A stretch of 64,000 nucleotides of DNA from Enoplosus armatus (taxonomy: Eukaryota; Chordata; Actinopteri; Centrarchiformes; Enoplosidae), in NCBI RefSeq assembly GCF_043641665.1, contig NC_092188.1, forward strand, positions 15,025,704-15,089,703, in the 5' to 3' direction. The notes beneath the pieces are model-generated. The model saw only the letters and a program-made list of their open reading frames with translations. It was not told the DNA's origin and searched no databases. Below, piece by piece: positions 1 to 26,748 of the stretch (position 1 is its first letter; each line of letters starts with the position of its first letter). The position numbers and the translations under genes are program-made.

Positions 1-1365
1 CACAGCGTTCCATTATACATTTGCAATATTTTCAGTGATGTTTATTTATAAAATAATCCTTAATCATATCCACTGGACCTAAATGCAAGTGTTTGATATA
101 AAGTGAGATCTACAGTCTGGTTTTACCACGTGTCTCTGCATGGACTGATTCTCCAGAGCATTAAGTAACCCTGACTTTTTTACCAACCAACCATCAACTG
201 CTGGGGATGACGACTTAAGGGGCCACAGTGCACTTGACACCATGTACAGTGCTTTCTGGGCCTGTGATGCTTAACAGGTGACCTGCTCACTGTCTGATGT
301 GATTGACTACAAGGCCATTGTTCTGTGTGCATGTCAGCTATGATATTATTTAGCGTGTTTCCAACCTTGTTGTGCTAGAAAGACTTGAGTTCATGACGCT
401 TTTGGAACTGAGAGGGAAAGAAGTAGAGGTGTTCATCTGTTTCATTTGTGTTTGGTAACATAGCACAAGAATTTAGTAAATTCTGTCTAAGGGATGTGAA
501 ATTGCGTGGTAACTGTTCCAGTTTATTTTTTGCTTTGACTGCATGCTTGTTTAGAAACTGTGTACAAATTACCATGGGTCCAATTAAATTGTTTTTTTTT
601 GTTTTCGTTTCTGTTTTTGTATTGTTTTTTCCATAAAGGATTCCCACAGAAAGTGTCCGGTGGTGCAGTCAGTTGTATCATGAGTAAGAGCAACCTCTCG
701 TAGTTTTGGAGAGATGTCTGCAAGCATCAGTGGTAACAAGACTTGACATGTCGGTGCCAATTACAGTGCAGTGAAGGATTTGTTTTGTAAACCATGAAAG
801 AAGACAAAAAACAGCTCACACACTGTGTAAAGAGAAAGAGAGAGAGGATTTTACATGTGAAAAAAACAATGTTATTCATTCATCCTTGTTTAGATTGATC
901 AAATTTTGTTTAATTTTAAATTCAAGGCTAAACTTGCCAGTGCAACTTTGGCAGCCAATGTTCTTTACAACAAAACACAATACAGTTGTTTTACATTAAT
1001 GTCTCAAAGACAAAGGATGACCTTTACATGAAAAAAAAAATGTAAATTGAGGATCCCTTTACTGCAACAAAATCTTAAATTTTTTTTTCATTCACATCCA
1101 AAAATCCCTAACCTGGAAGAATTCTTCCAAACATGCAGTGCAATATTAAACTGAGTAAATAAAATCCGATGCTTCAGCAAGAAATAGTACAACCATAGTC
1201 TTCCCAAGATTTACAACTAAAACAATGTTCAATAAAGTTTCAGGTATATTGTACATTTGAGTTTGTTCTGTTGCAAACACATTTAACGGAGATGTGCAAA
1301 TCAAATGTGTTGACTATTGCATGAATAAATGGGCATCAAAAATGTAATCATGTCAGTAAGTTCCA
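1..1365. other. Non-coding left edge; possible 3' UTR of a plus-strand gene ending at about 1255
   Basis: No coding exon could be supported here. The stretch is AT-rich with no long open frame. An AATAAA at 1231-1236 on the plus strand is followed after about 20 bases by a T/GT-rich tract, the layout of a vertebrate poly(A) site. A second AATAAA lies at 1158-1163. This suggests the tail of a plus-strand gene that begins left of the window and converges on pigv. The alternative is that it is pigv 3' UTR read on the minus strand, whose nearest minus AATAAA is far away at about 45-50. The strand is therefore undecided. Confidence 0.3.
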
Positions 1366-1650
1366 TGTAGGACTGGGCGACATAATTATAATATGAGGCA
1401 AAGTATTTTGACTTCTCTTCTTCTTCTGATTCGTTTACCCAAATAGAAGTTAGTGATTTCATTATCTTTTTCTAAATAAATGTGACATTGACAAAATGTT
1501 GCATTCATGAATACAATGATTTTCACGACAATTTCTTTGTAATGCTATTGCAATGAACAATTACTGGAATAACAAAAATGGACTAATGATGTACTGTAAA
1601 ATCACCTGTGTGTGGATTTATATCAAAATATGGTATAGCCCAGTCCTACA
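1366..1650. mobile_element. MITE-like element with 13-bp terminal inverted repeats
   Basis: The bases at 1366-1378 (TGTAGGACTGGGC) are the exact reverse complement of 1638-1650, giving a 285-bp unit with perfect 13-bp inverted ends and an AT-rich interior without coding capacity. Ends of the type TAGGRCTGGGCGA are familiar from short non-autonomous DNA transposons of fish. No clear target-site duplication was seen, so the exact borders are uncertain. It begins 40 bases after the pigv stop codon, so it probably lies in the pigv 3' UTR. Confidence 0.55.
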
Positions 1651-1689
1651 AAGAAATACTGCATTTAAAGCTCAGAGTAATGTCTTAAG

Positions 1690-3610
1690 TCATGTCCATG
1701 GCAAGAAGTTGCAGTGCAGTGCGAGTCCCAGCACCCAGTAGGAGAGGAAGTACCCCAGGATGCTCTGTGTGGTAGGAGAACAGGTTGTAAAGTGTGGCAG
1801 CAGAGCAATGATGGGGTTTTGAGGTGTGTGCTTGCATCCATTTCTGGATGACTGTAGCTGTACATTGGGGTTCGATGTTTTCCTTCGATGGAGAAGTGGT
1901 TCATTGAGGAGGAGCAGATGAGCACTTATCCAGAAGGGCACGGGAGACGAGGAGGCCATGAATCTGGTTAGGACCTAGAAATGTAGATTAAAAATGGGAA
2001 TAAGGAGAAATTAACAGTTAGTTCCTTGCACCCAGACAGATTAACTGTTCCACAAGAAGGTGATTATGTAATTTACTTACCTGCACATGCATGCACAATG
2101 TTCCAAACACCAGGAGTACTGTCGAATGTACAACATACACAAACACTCTGGGGTTGAACAATCCTGGTGTGGGTTTGTCAAGCCCTTTGCTTGCACCGGT
2201 CTCCCATAGTCCGAGTCTCAAGCACAGTTCTGGATTAGCTTGAAAATATGCATAAACTGCCATTATGCCGAGGGTAGCCATAGGTAGAGCCAGAATAAAG
2301 TTCGGCATCTGCTTCAGCTCAAAGTAGCGGAGGAAGCCCACATCCCAATACACATCCTGGATGTGAGAATAAAGCAGGGGGAGGGGTCTCATGCACCAGA
2401 GGGGTGGTGGACCATTTTCATCTGGAACACGGTAGCCCTTCCGTTCACCCAGCGACAGAAGAGCATGGGGGATCCGTTCCAAGGAGACGGATGGTGTGCA
2501 AAACGTCCTATACCCATAGTACTGGAAAGCACAGAAGGGAAGGGCAATAGTTGCAGTTCCCAAGAGGGAGGTGAGCAGGAGACGGATGATGACCCAAATA
2601 TAGTGGAAGACTTTGCTGTGGCCTTTTGTTGTTGTTCGATACACACGAATTTGGGAAATAGCGTGCAGTGATGGAAGATACAGTAGAAATCCTATGTTAA
2701 CCAGTCCATTGGATCGTGCTGCAGTGGCTATGCTGAGCGCCAGGCAGGCTCGGAAGGTGAATCCTTTCTCCAGGAGGAACAGACCGCCGAATGTGAGCGC
2801 AGCAAACAGGCTCTCCGAGTACCCAGCGGTCATGAAAACATTGGCAGGTGTGATGCAGTAGAGCAAGCTGGAGAGCAGAGCGAGGCGTCTGTCCTGAAGA
2901 ACTATTCGACTAAGCGCATGCAAGGCGACCACACTCAGCAGGAAGAGGGCACTGTTCCCCAGAGCCACAGCCACCAGCAAACGCCCCCTCACACTCAGCC
3001 AGCTGCTCAGGGGCCACAGCAGAGTCTCTGCCAGGCCTCGAAGGATGACGGGGAAGAGGGGGAAGAAAGCAAAGTTGTGCTCGTAAAGGTATCCTCTCTC
3101 AGCAATGAAGAGGTAATGCTCGGCGTCCCAGTGAGAGAGGCCACCCAACAACCACTCCACTGCACAGTCCAAGTACAGAGGCTCCTCTGTCCGTGGGGGC
3201 CTGAACGCATCGGCATCATGGTCAGGGATGGCAGCATTCAAGACAGCCTGAGGAGAAATGTTTTACAATGTTGAAATAAATCCTGCCATCATTAACAGAG
3301 TTTGGCTGTACAGAGAAACAAACCACACAGTGGACAGTTACTTTATCTGTGACCTACTTAACACATACAGTAAGTATTCCCCTGGGCACTATTCATTAGC
3401 GACCACACAGAAACATAATTACCAAGGTGACTTAAACATCAGGGGGAATGAAGGTTATAAACTAACATTATAGCTATAAACTGGGGGGAGCTAGATTAGC
3501 ACATTGTCAGATTCACAACATCCAACTTGCCTAAAATTTACCTGTAAAAAGAGTGACAGGCCTCTGGTAACTGTGGCAAACTCCAGAACTGCTCTGACAT
3601 CCATGGTCAT
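1690..3610 (-). CDS. pigv: GPI mannosyltransferase 2 (PIG-V), complete
   Basis: Pigv adds the second mannose to the GPI anchor precursor in the ER lumen; it is a multi-pass membrane enzyme. Three coding exons on the minus strand: 3610-3542, 3247-2081 and 1974-1690, all joined in phase 0 with GT-AG introns, giving about 506 residues (human about 493). The first exon gives MTMDVRAVLEF and is continued by AVLNAAIPDHDADAF. Exon 2 carries the family signatures GGLSHWDAEHYLFIAERGYLYEHNFAFFP, CITPANVFMTAGYSES and IQDVYWDVGFLRYFELKQMPNF. The last exon ends ILGYFLSYWVLGLALHCNFLPWT, matching the human C-terminus closely. The ATG at 3610 is in frame with a second ATG two codons later, which has the better context. 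Adjacent and in tandem with arid1a, as in mammals, although the order is reversed relative to transcription. Confidence 0.95.
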
Positions 3611-3902
3611 TGGTGTGACGGACAAAATCTAAACAAGCCGGTTATGACAGGCCCGAGCATTGTCGCTGCTACGAGGCAGTCACTGTCGGGTTCGTCATGT
3701 TTTCTACAAAACATAGCTAGCGACTGAACACTATTCGGTAAATAAGATTGTGAGAGTTTCGCGTTTTCATTGGTTTGACAAATTTGGGAGAAGGCAAACA
3801 CAAATGTATATCCACCCGTCTTCCAGCAGTGTTTGTTTTCGCTCAGGTGCAATCTTTGTCTTCACATCCTCCTCCTGCAGCAGCTTTCGAATGGCACGTT
3901 TT

Positions 3903-3911
3903 ACTTCCGGT
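3903..3911 (-). promoter_or_regulatory. ETS/GABP-type site in the pigv promoter
   Basis: The minus strand reads ACCGGAAGT, a consensus ETS-family site, about 290 bases upstream of the pigv start codon. No TATA box was seen, consistent with a housekeeping promoter. Use of the site is inferred. Confidence 0.45.
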
Positions 3912-5533
3912 GTATCCCAGAGCTGATTTCAAAATAAAGGCTCATGAGCACAGATGAGAACCTTTATGTAGCTTTTCTAAATGGCAAAATATCATCAGTA
4001 TAGTGTAATAGTTAATAGTTTAGCTTTTATTGACTTACGTTTTATAACCTTATATCTGATCACATTGTGTCAAATCTTGTGATTACGTGACATGTGAAAT
4101 GACATTTTCTGTCCAGCAGACGGAGCTCCAAACCGTCTTATGGACCGGTTTTTCCAAGTGGGGCAGGTATGTTGTTCGTCATTCAACACATGTGAAAACA
4201 TTGTTTTTGTCTATCTTTTAAGTCTCTTTAGTCTATTAAGTTTGATTGGCTCGGATTCCAAGTGAATAATTTCACACATGCAGTTGTAAGTTATCTCAAA
4301 TGTGGATGTGGATTTGTTTATCTGATGTATATTAAATGTGCATCAAGTGGTTTCGTACCCATTACCCCCCCCTGATGAGGGTATATGCCGAAATGTTTAG
4401 CTTTGATGGAGCATGATGCTGCGATAAATACGTTCATACAAAGAACTCACTGATGGCTGTAGTGCAAAGTTTTTTCGTTTTTTTGTTTTTTTTTTACATT
4501 CATGCAGTTATTTTACTAAAACATAGAAACTAATAAAGCTAATGCAAACCGTTGTCGAGACGAGGTAATTATTTCAGAAGAACAAAACCATCAAACAGCT
4601 TACGAAGATTTAATGTACATTTATTCTTACCACGTGGAACATATAGTATAAAGATTTCATACTGAATAAATGATATTCATTGAGCCAAAAAAGGGAAAGG
4701 GAGGAATTTACATGTTGTCTTAGCTACATAGTCTGAAATACAAATATGCAGAATCCATGACTGAAGAAAAATCGTCAAATGTGTACTTCATCTAGTTTAT
4801 TTTTGTTGTACCAGGAGATAACAGGTTTGAGCCGTGTCTGCCGTACTACGGAGCTGTGGAGAGACCAGAGGAGTGGGTCTAATCAGCGGGGACTGGAGGT
4901 CACGGACCAAACTCACATGTCAGCCTCAATCCCTCACCGATAACAAGTGTGAGAATAGTGACACAGACAGAGACAGACACAGAGAAAGGAAGTGTAATGT
5001 ACAACATTATATATACACCACAGCAAAGCTGTATTTGAAGTTGAAAACCAGTCCTAAGAGGTGATTTCTTTTCATTAGGGTATTCATACAATCAAGGGAT
5101 AAGAGGAGGTAAGGGTGTTGTAGGTTCTTGATACTTTGGGGAAGAAAGCCATTTTCTGTTTAACACCAAACTAAAATGACCTCAAAACTCTAGAAGAGCT
5201 GCATCTTCTGCTTCTGTGTGAAACGTGTGTTACAGAATGCTTACACTCAAGAGCAGTACGGTACAGAAAATGTCCTACAATCTACTGCACACTGCACAGG
5301 CCTCCCCGGTGAAGGTGTCTATTGACAGCACTTTGTCTACTGTCGGGCTGACTGGTGAGAATCCAACTACAGCAACTATAACCAGTAGGCCACTTGTCAG
5401 TCTGCTTCACCTCTGAACGTCAACCACTTACAGACTCGTAGTGCCCTCGAGGGGAGAGCTAGGGCACGCTGTGTCTCCCAAACTCACTGTAAACGAGACA
5501 GCAACTTTGGTTACAGTTTTTGTTTTTCAGCTA
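3912..5533. other. pigv-arid1a intergenic region and distal arid1a 3' flank
   Basis: No coding exon seen. It separates the pigv 5' end from the arid1a 3' end. It holds a hammerhead-like core at 4372-4393, poly-T runs near 4470-4495, and a minus-strand AATAAA at 4620-4625 that could serve as a distal arid1a poly(A) signal. The rest is AT-rich and featureless to me. Confidence 0.5.
4372..4393 (+). repeat. Hammerhead-ribozyme-like core motif, probably a retroelement remnant
   Basis: CTGATGA at 4372-4378 is followed, after an 11-base segment that could form only a 2-bp stem, by GAAA at 4390-4393. CUGANGA...GAAA is the conserved core order of hammerhead ribozymes, and very short-stemmed versions are known from Penelope-like elements. 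The helices I can draw are weak, so it may be a decayed copy or coincidence. Confidence 0.3.
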
Positions 5534-5565
5534 TTTATTTATTTATTCATTTATTTATCTTTATT
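5534..5565 (-). terminator. Cluster of poly(A) signals for arid1a
   Basis: A TTTA-rich tract contains five TTTATT motifs, which read AATAAA on the minus strand, 320-350 bases past the arid1a stop codon. These are the nearest consensus poly(A) signals. A more distal one at 4620-4625 would give a 3' UTR of about 1.3 kb. Confidence 0.5.
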
Positions 5566-5886
5566 AAAAAGTACTTTCCCCCAAGTGCAGAACAGTGTCC
5601 CAACCGTGGTGCGCTGCTCTGTGTCATCCAGTTGGCATTCATGTTGCAAGTAGTGTCACTTTATGGGCATCTCTCTGGTTTGTAATCCACCACAGCTCTG
5701 TGATTACCCTCCTCGAGCAAGGACGGCCGGGGGAGGGCTCAGAGAATGGAATCTGAAGGATTTTCATAAATTAAAGACAGTCACTTGAACTTTCCTTGCC
5801 CCGTTACACACACAAGCCAGGTTTCCAGGGAAGAGGGGTTTGGGGATAAAACCCCCAAAAAGTGGAGCCACGGCTCCCTACAGCTG

Positions 5887-20575
<14,689 letters not shown>

Positions 20576-23067
20576 GATATACCCCCCCCACCTCTCTCTC
20601 TCTCTGCGAGTCAGTCACTATCAAAAGCTAGCATTGAATATAAATAATTGTTTATAACCATTTATCCTTGTGCCGATTCATTCCCACCCCTTATACCGGA
20701 CCGAATCCGGCGGCCATCCCCCCGGTTCCGGTTCCGTAAATGGGTTAGAGATATGATGGAGGCTCCATACAATGCGTAAAAAAGCGACAGAAATTGTTGT
20801 GGGAGTTGTGTTACTGAGCCCGGGTAGAGGCAGGGAGCGAACCCAACCAACACGAGGCTTCGCTACATACAGCCATTTTACTGAGCCGCACGGATGGCTG
20901 CAAAACATGGACTGGGTCTGCTCCACTGCGGAGTGGACTTTTTGTTTTACAACCTCACATTGTCTTTTTTTCTCCACATAGGTAGAATATTTTCTCCACA
21001 CGAAGAGAGTCTAATGCTCACACAACTCATTAATGTTGTGCTACCAATATGGAAAAAAACAATACTTTAAATCACCCACCCCGTAGACTGTGTGTTACAA
21101 AAAATATGTATATGCATGGGGGGTTTCATGAGTGATCAGTGCAGGGGGAAACTAATTAATTCATGACATATAATTTTTCAAGTGTGTATGTGAGTGTTTG
21201 CATAGATGTGGATGCCACAGCTGCAAATGTAAAGAGCTGTACTGCACACACACCAAGATGGGTATTAAATGAAATGATTTAATTTAGCCTGACTTGCCAT
21301 ACACACAATTATAATTCTTACTTGGGGTAAAAAGGAGTAGTAATAGTCATATCTATAAATGATCTGCCTTTGTAGACTGGAGCTTTTAGTATATTCCCAC
21401 CTGTGTTTCTGAGTGGTATTTAGGCAAGCAAAGGCAAAACACACAGGTTTTTCCAGAGCAGAAGGAGGAAGCCTTGCAGCAAACGAGACTACCAATGCAC
21501 ATTCCCTCTTATTCCCTCCCCTGCCTGCTCTGCCTGCTCTGCTCTCCTCTACCACCCCCTCTCCTCTCCTCTCTGTCTGTCTCTCACTCCAGCAGAAACA
21601 CTCCTCTGCTGAGTGTGGGGGGATGGGTGCACAGGCTCCAGCTCCCTCTCTCACCCTACTAACATTGAACTACGCCGTACAGAGAAAAAACCCCAGACCT
21701 TATCTACCAGACAGAGGATGCATGAACAGTTTCAAAGTCTCCTAACAATTAGAAAAACGGAGCATTTGCCCCCCTCTCTCTCTTCAGTCAAATGAAGCAG
21801 ACATTTTTGGCATCCTCAAAACGCACACACCCTGTGTGCACAGCTTTGAGCAGGGGTGGGATGGTAATGAGAAGTGTGTGTTAGCACGAGGGTTTTTTGT
21901 TAAAAATAAATAAAAAGCAAATACATGACAATCTTAATGAGGTGTTTAATAGTTCGACTAGGTATTGATTAAAATTCAGATTTTCGGTGTACGTGGGACG
22001 AGATTGCCTTTTGGTTTCTCTTCTCACTCTCGACTCACACACACACACACACACAAAAACTGTCTCTCGCGCTCTGTTTCACACATACACATAGGCGCGC
22101 GCGTACATACACGCACACACATCTACCTCTAGGGGGCTTAAAGGAGAGAAAAAAAGGCAGGAAGTACCAGTGAGAAGGCATTCTTGATCACATGTACAAA
22201 CATCGGAACACAATTTAACATTCTGCCTGACACACCCCCCTAATGCACGGAGAGCGCTGCGCTTTGCAGGCAAGAAGCAGGCCACATATAATTTCACAGC
22301 CACATCATACCACACAGGGGTAATGTGATTTCCCACATCAGTGCGAGCTCGCAAAGTGGATCACGCTTTATTTTAGTCTGGCTACAACGATGCACGAGAA
22401 GCGCACGCACGGACACGCAAGCCTCATGTTTAATATGTTTGTGTGCGTGTGTGTGTGTGTGTGTGAAGGCGACTAGACGTCGTGTTTTAAGGTACATTTA
22501 AAATGCGGACGTGAGGTTTTAAACTGGGTTTCACAGAAAACACCGCAGTGTAACAGCCGCAGTGGACAGACACAGCTCCTCCAAGTTAAGAGGAGACTTA
22601 GTTGCTTTTAGAAAGACAGAGGGTCTTCCATCCCAGAGACCAGACACAGGGCCAGTTGTGCAGAAACAGATTTAATGTAGCTTCCTCTCCCCGCCTGACT
22701 TAATTTTTCTGCTCTGGCTGCTGCGAAAAGTTGTGGCAGACTTTTGCGGATCTGGGAGGAGGATTTGCAAGCACATGTGCCATCTGCTGGACAAAAGATA
22801 GACCCAACACAAGGACTCGCTCTTGGCCAAAGTCATTGCTACTTCTGATGTGTTGCCGATGTTTTTTGATTTCCCTCCTCTTTATTAAAAATTGCTCTAT
22901 TGACATTATGCAGTTAAGTTATTAATAAGTAGCTCATGATTTCTTTCGATTTATGGGATCAAACACATTCCATTTTACCCAGCATGTTGCATAACCCCCA
23001 TTTTAACTGAACAGACAGCCTCTGTAAACATAAAATATGTAGTGTTCATGTGAATATTTACCCATCC

Positions 23068-23132
<65 letters not shown>

Positions 23133-23480
23133 AAATTGCACTTGCATCTCTGAGGCACAGCCGATTGTCAAGTTCCATTATATTCCGCTGCATATCAAGA
23201 GAAACGCACTGTCTGCTCTCTGTATCTTTCTGCCAGACATACTCCTCACTAATATATGCACATGGCAGGAGGGTACGCATGAGGAAAGTCCAAACTCCTC
23301 TGTATAATCTTTACTGTAACGTTCATCCCCAATTATAAAACAAAAGCAACACTTTTTAGTGACTTAATTTATGCACCATTAATCTAAAATTAGCAGCAAG
23401 GAGTATCAACATGAATCTTATATTTTCCATTAATTCAAACCCATAGAGAATACAAAAAACAATGTCTATATTAATTGCAG
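20576..23480. other. arid1a upstream region, no gene seen
   Basis: Between the arid1a start and the gpn2 3' end I find no coding exon. Nearest arid1a is a CT-rich leader and GC-richer sequence (20580-20900), probably the promoter and 5' UTR. Further out are CT tracts (21540-21580), CA/GT runs (22036-22054, 22440-22465, 23072-23130) and AT-rich sequence. In human the genes ZDHHC18 and SFN lie between PIGV and GPN2; nothing resembling them was found here. Confidence 0.6.
23072..23130. repeat. (CA)n microsatellite
   Basis: About 59 bases of uninterrupted CA dinucleotides between arid1a and gpn2. Confidence 0.95.
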
Positions 23481-23484
23481 ACAC

Positions 23485-23490
23485 TTTATT
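23485..23490 (-). terminator. gpn2 poly(A) signal
   Basis: TTTATT on the plus strand reads AATAAA on the minus strand, about 340 bases past the gpn2 stop codon. It is the nearest consensus signal. Confidence 0.55.
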
Positions 23491-23827
23491 GTTATAGAAT
23501 GAAGATGACATGATAATAACTAAAAAACTAAATGAGAGCCTTTATATTTGATTGAAGATGTCCTTGTTGACGATTATAGAGAGCAGCGGCAACTGAAGAA
23601 AAGCTCAGCCTTTACTCCCTTCAGTCGTCCTCATTGTGATTTTTATGAGGCGTGGTGCAACCTTGAAGCCTCTACAGCACCCAAATTTAGTTCCCATCTC
23701 TCCACTGCTTTTGTAGAGAGGCTAAGAATTCAGGCCAAGTGAGATGGATGTTGCCAAGACTCCCCTGGTACAGTATACTGGTGCTAAAAAGACAACCAGC
23801 TTTGTCCTTTCATTTGGGCCTTTCAAT

Positions 23828-24860
23828 TTACAGGTCCATCACTTCCTCCTCCACAGTCTTTCCGCTGGTTTCAACATACCGCTCTTGCACTCCAAGCGTA
23901 CTGGAGTGCTGTTAAAGAAAACATAACAAGATAACACATTTTAAAATTCACATTGTAGGTTACTTTTAGCATAATTCACTCTAAATCATTCTAAACAACA
24001 GAGTATTCAGTATTTCAGCCACCTCCCTTAAATCTTCAGGTTTGATTTTAAACCAGATGAGTCACAGTGAGTCACCACAGTGATTAGGAAAGGATACGAG
24101 TCGAACTGGAAGTCTGCTCCCACAGCAGCTGACATCATGGCCTGCAGATTCCTCTCCTCCAGGTCTCCAAAGCAGTAGCCATTGGCTTTGTCCACTGCTC
24201 GTAAGACCTGAATCATGCTCTCTTTGTCCTGGAGACAGAAAAGAGAAGCATTTGATTGGGGGGGGGTGATTCACTGGAACTACCCCATGACCAAATGTTA
24301 GCTGAAAAAACTCTCACTGAAACTGATAATGTGCTGTTTAAAGACATGTGTACTTCTGGTTTCTGAATAATTTGTATAAGATAGTAATATATAGATAAGT
24401 AATCACATGTCCTCATTCTCTTTTCCTATTTTTATTCTACCAGTCAGATCTGCTACAGCATACAGGCAGACTTCTCCCTTGAAAAGATTTTGAAAACTTG
24501 TTTGAAACATGGTAATGCAGCCTGTTCAGCCTTGGCCTATGTTTATCCAGGTTTTTTATAAAATAAGCTTCACATGCATACAAAGCCATGAAACCCAAAA
24601 CTTCCTCCAATGCTCAGAGTTTAGCATCTTGTCTTCCTCAAGGTCAAAAGTGATTTTGCCTTTAAAATTTGCTGTGTTAAGTACAATTGGTTACCAAGGT
24701 AACTAGTGGCTGCTAAACCTAAAGGAGGTAGAAAACAGAAATGCATCAAGGCTGCGTTTTTCACCATGGTGGAAACAAGAGTGCCAACCTGCCATTTGTA
24801 TAAATTACTAGTCCCATATGCTGTGATGGCACAGTGGTCTAGACTCCTGTTCCTGGATAC

Positions 24861-24915
<55 letters not shown>

Positions 24916-26748
24916 ATCATATCAGTCTCCATAAAGACATAATGTCAGGGAACAAATACAGCGTGCAGACAGCCCACTCCCTTTTAACAGTCCAATCCAT
25001 CTGCAGAAAATTGATCCAGTGTTCAATTTCAAATGCTAAAATGATTTACGATTTACATGTTGAAAAAATGAAATTCTTGGAAGGGAGCCATTTTGGCATA
25101 GGTGGATTAATGTTGGAGTTTAACATGTTCGGGCCGGTTCCACTCAGTATGGATGTTCTGTGGGTAATAAACCCCTTAACACATCATCTAGAAAAATATA
25201 ACGAAGGAATTCTTATGACGCTGTCCACTCAACATCTCTCAGCGGCCTCGCATCATCCCACAGAAAATAAATACAACATGAGACAAACTGCAGATACAGT
25301 AATTAATTAATTTGGTGCCAAAATTGCTTTCAGTTGAAACATGGAAAAAAAAAAGCAGCCAGTTATTCTGTGCCACAAACAGAAACTAAGCCTTCAAGGC
25401 CTCATTGCTGTATATGACAGAGCGATGTTTGATAAAGCCGGTCAGGCTACATTAGGACTCTTGATTTTTGGATAAAGCTCAAAGCAGACGTGACATTTGG
25501 CTGAGCAATAACCTATTCAAAAAAGGAGAAAAGCTTTGTGTGTAGCCGAGCGCAATGTATAGTAGCTCTGTGTTAACATTCGAGCAGCAACAAAACAACA
25601 ACACCCAATGCCTGGTCAGATGGGTAAGCAGATAGAGAACAATGTTTTTCTTTTTTGGTGTCACAAAATGACCAGAGAACATGCATGCAGACTGAGCTGT
25701 TGGAGTAAATATGTATCGAACAGTGATACCTGAACGTTGAGAGGAACAAAAGAGACAAGGCTGTAATCTTGTATGACTTCTGCCAACTTTTCATTTAGAC
25801 GGTGGAACTTTTTAAAGAAGGGGTCTGCAGCCAGGTGATCGAGAAGATAGGTCAGGTCCATGACCTCTGTGTAGAAGTCAAGGTTGAACGCTGTACAAGA
25901 ATACAGACCGGAAAAATGTTACCATGGTAAATTGAAAATAAATCAACCTCTGAATAAAATTACTGGTGTGTGCCTTAGAAATATAAGAAAGAATCCTCTG
26001 TCCTTATTTGTATTTTATATATATGTGTGTTAACAGGCCCTTAACTTACCCAGTTTGCCATACTGCTCAATCAGGTCCATCTTAGAGAGGACGTTGACGT
26101 GGGGAAGCTCCACATGCAGCATGGTGGACAGGGAGGTACATAGCACAGAGATGAACTTGGCTGGGTCGGCGCAGTAATGAGAGTCCACGAGGTGCACCGC
26201 TGTCAGCTTAAAGAAGCGAGAAAGTGTGAGAGAACGACAGTCATGAGAGGTGGAATCACTTTAATATTATGTTGATGCTGTACATACTGATAACATCATT
26301 CCCATCCCTGAATGTCTAAGATGCTCACCCTGAAATTCCACTTGGACAGCTGTGAGAATATACTCTTTACTGAACTCTGGTGGGTGTAGAGCTCCACTTG
26401 ACCAGGACAGTCAAACAAGAAGTAACAGTCACTGTGCTGTTTCAGCTTGTTCTCTAACCAGTCCAGATTTGCTTCAACATACTCCATACAGTAGAGGAGC
26501 CCGCCGTTGGGCCCGAGCTTCAAGCCCTCCATGACATCGTCCAGAGTGACCAGCTCGGAGATATCTACCGCACAGGAATACGGTAATCCTTCGTTGGCAG
26601 GATCCATGTTCACCACAACCACCTTGCGTCCCAGGTGAGTCAGGAACTCCTGCATTCCTCGGCAGTAAGTGGTTTTTCCTGAGCCTGGGGGTCCAATGAC
26701 CACCTGGCCGAAGCGTAGAGAGGGCGTTACTCCTGTCTGGCTGGACAT
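23828..26748 (-). CDS. gpn2: GPN-loop GTPase 2, complete, 5 exons
   Basis: Gpn2 is a small GTPase of the GPN family, which assists assembly and nuclear import of RNA polymerase complexes. Exons 26748-26329, 26206-26050, 25890-25730, 24228-24098 and 23900-23828 give about 313 residues (human 310). Exon 1 holds the P-loop [18 protein letters not shown], the GPN signature [13 protein letters not shown] and [11 protein letters not shown]. Exon 2 gives [20 protein letters not shown] and [14 protein letters not shown]. Exon 4 gives [20 protein letters not shown]. The terminal exon was found by homology: [20 protein letters not shown] then MDL and stop. The frame also stays open upstream of 26748, but without an ATG. 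Reading exon 4 past its donor gives a false C-terminus ending at 24028. Confidence 0.94.
24859..24913. repeat. (CA)n microsatellite in gpn2 intron 3
   Basis: About 55 bases of CA repeat, with one interruption near the left end, within the long intron between gpn2 exons 3 and 4. Confidence 0.95.

Noticed and set aside
24028..24097. Continuation of gpn2 exon 4 to a stop at 24028 as the normal C-terminus
   Set aside because: The translated tail does not match GPN2, while a terminal exon at 23900-23828 restores the family ending.
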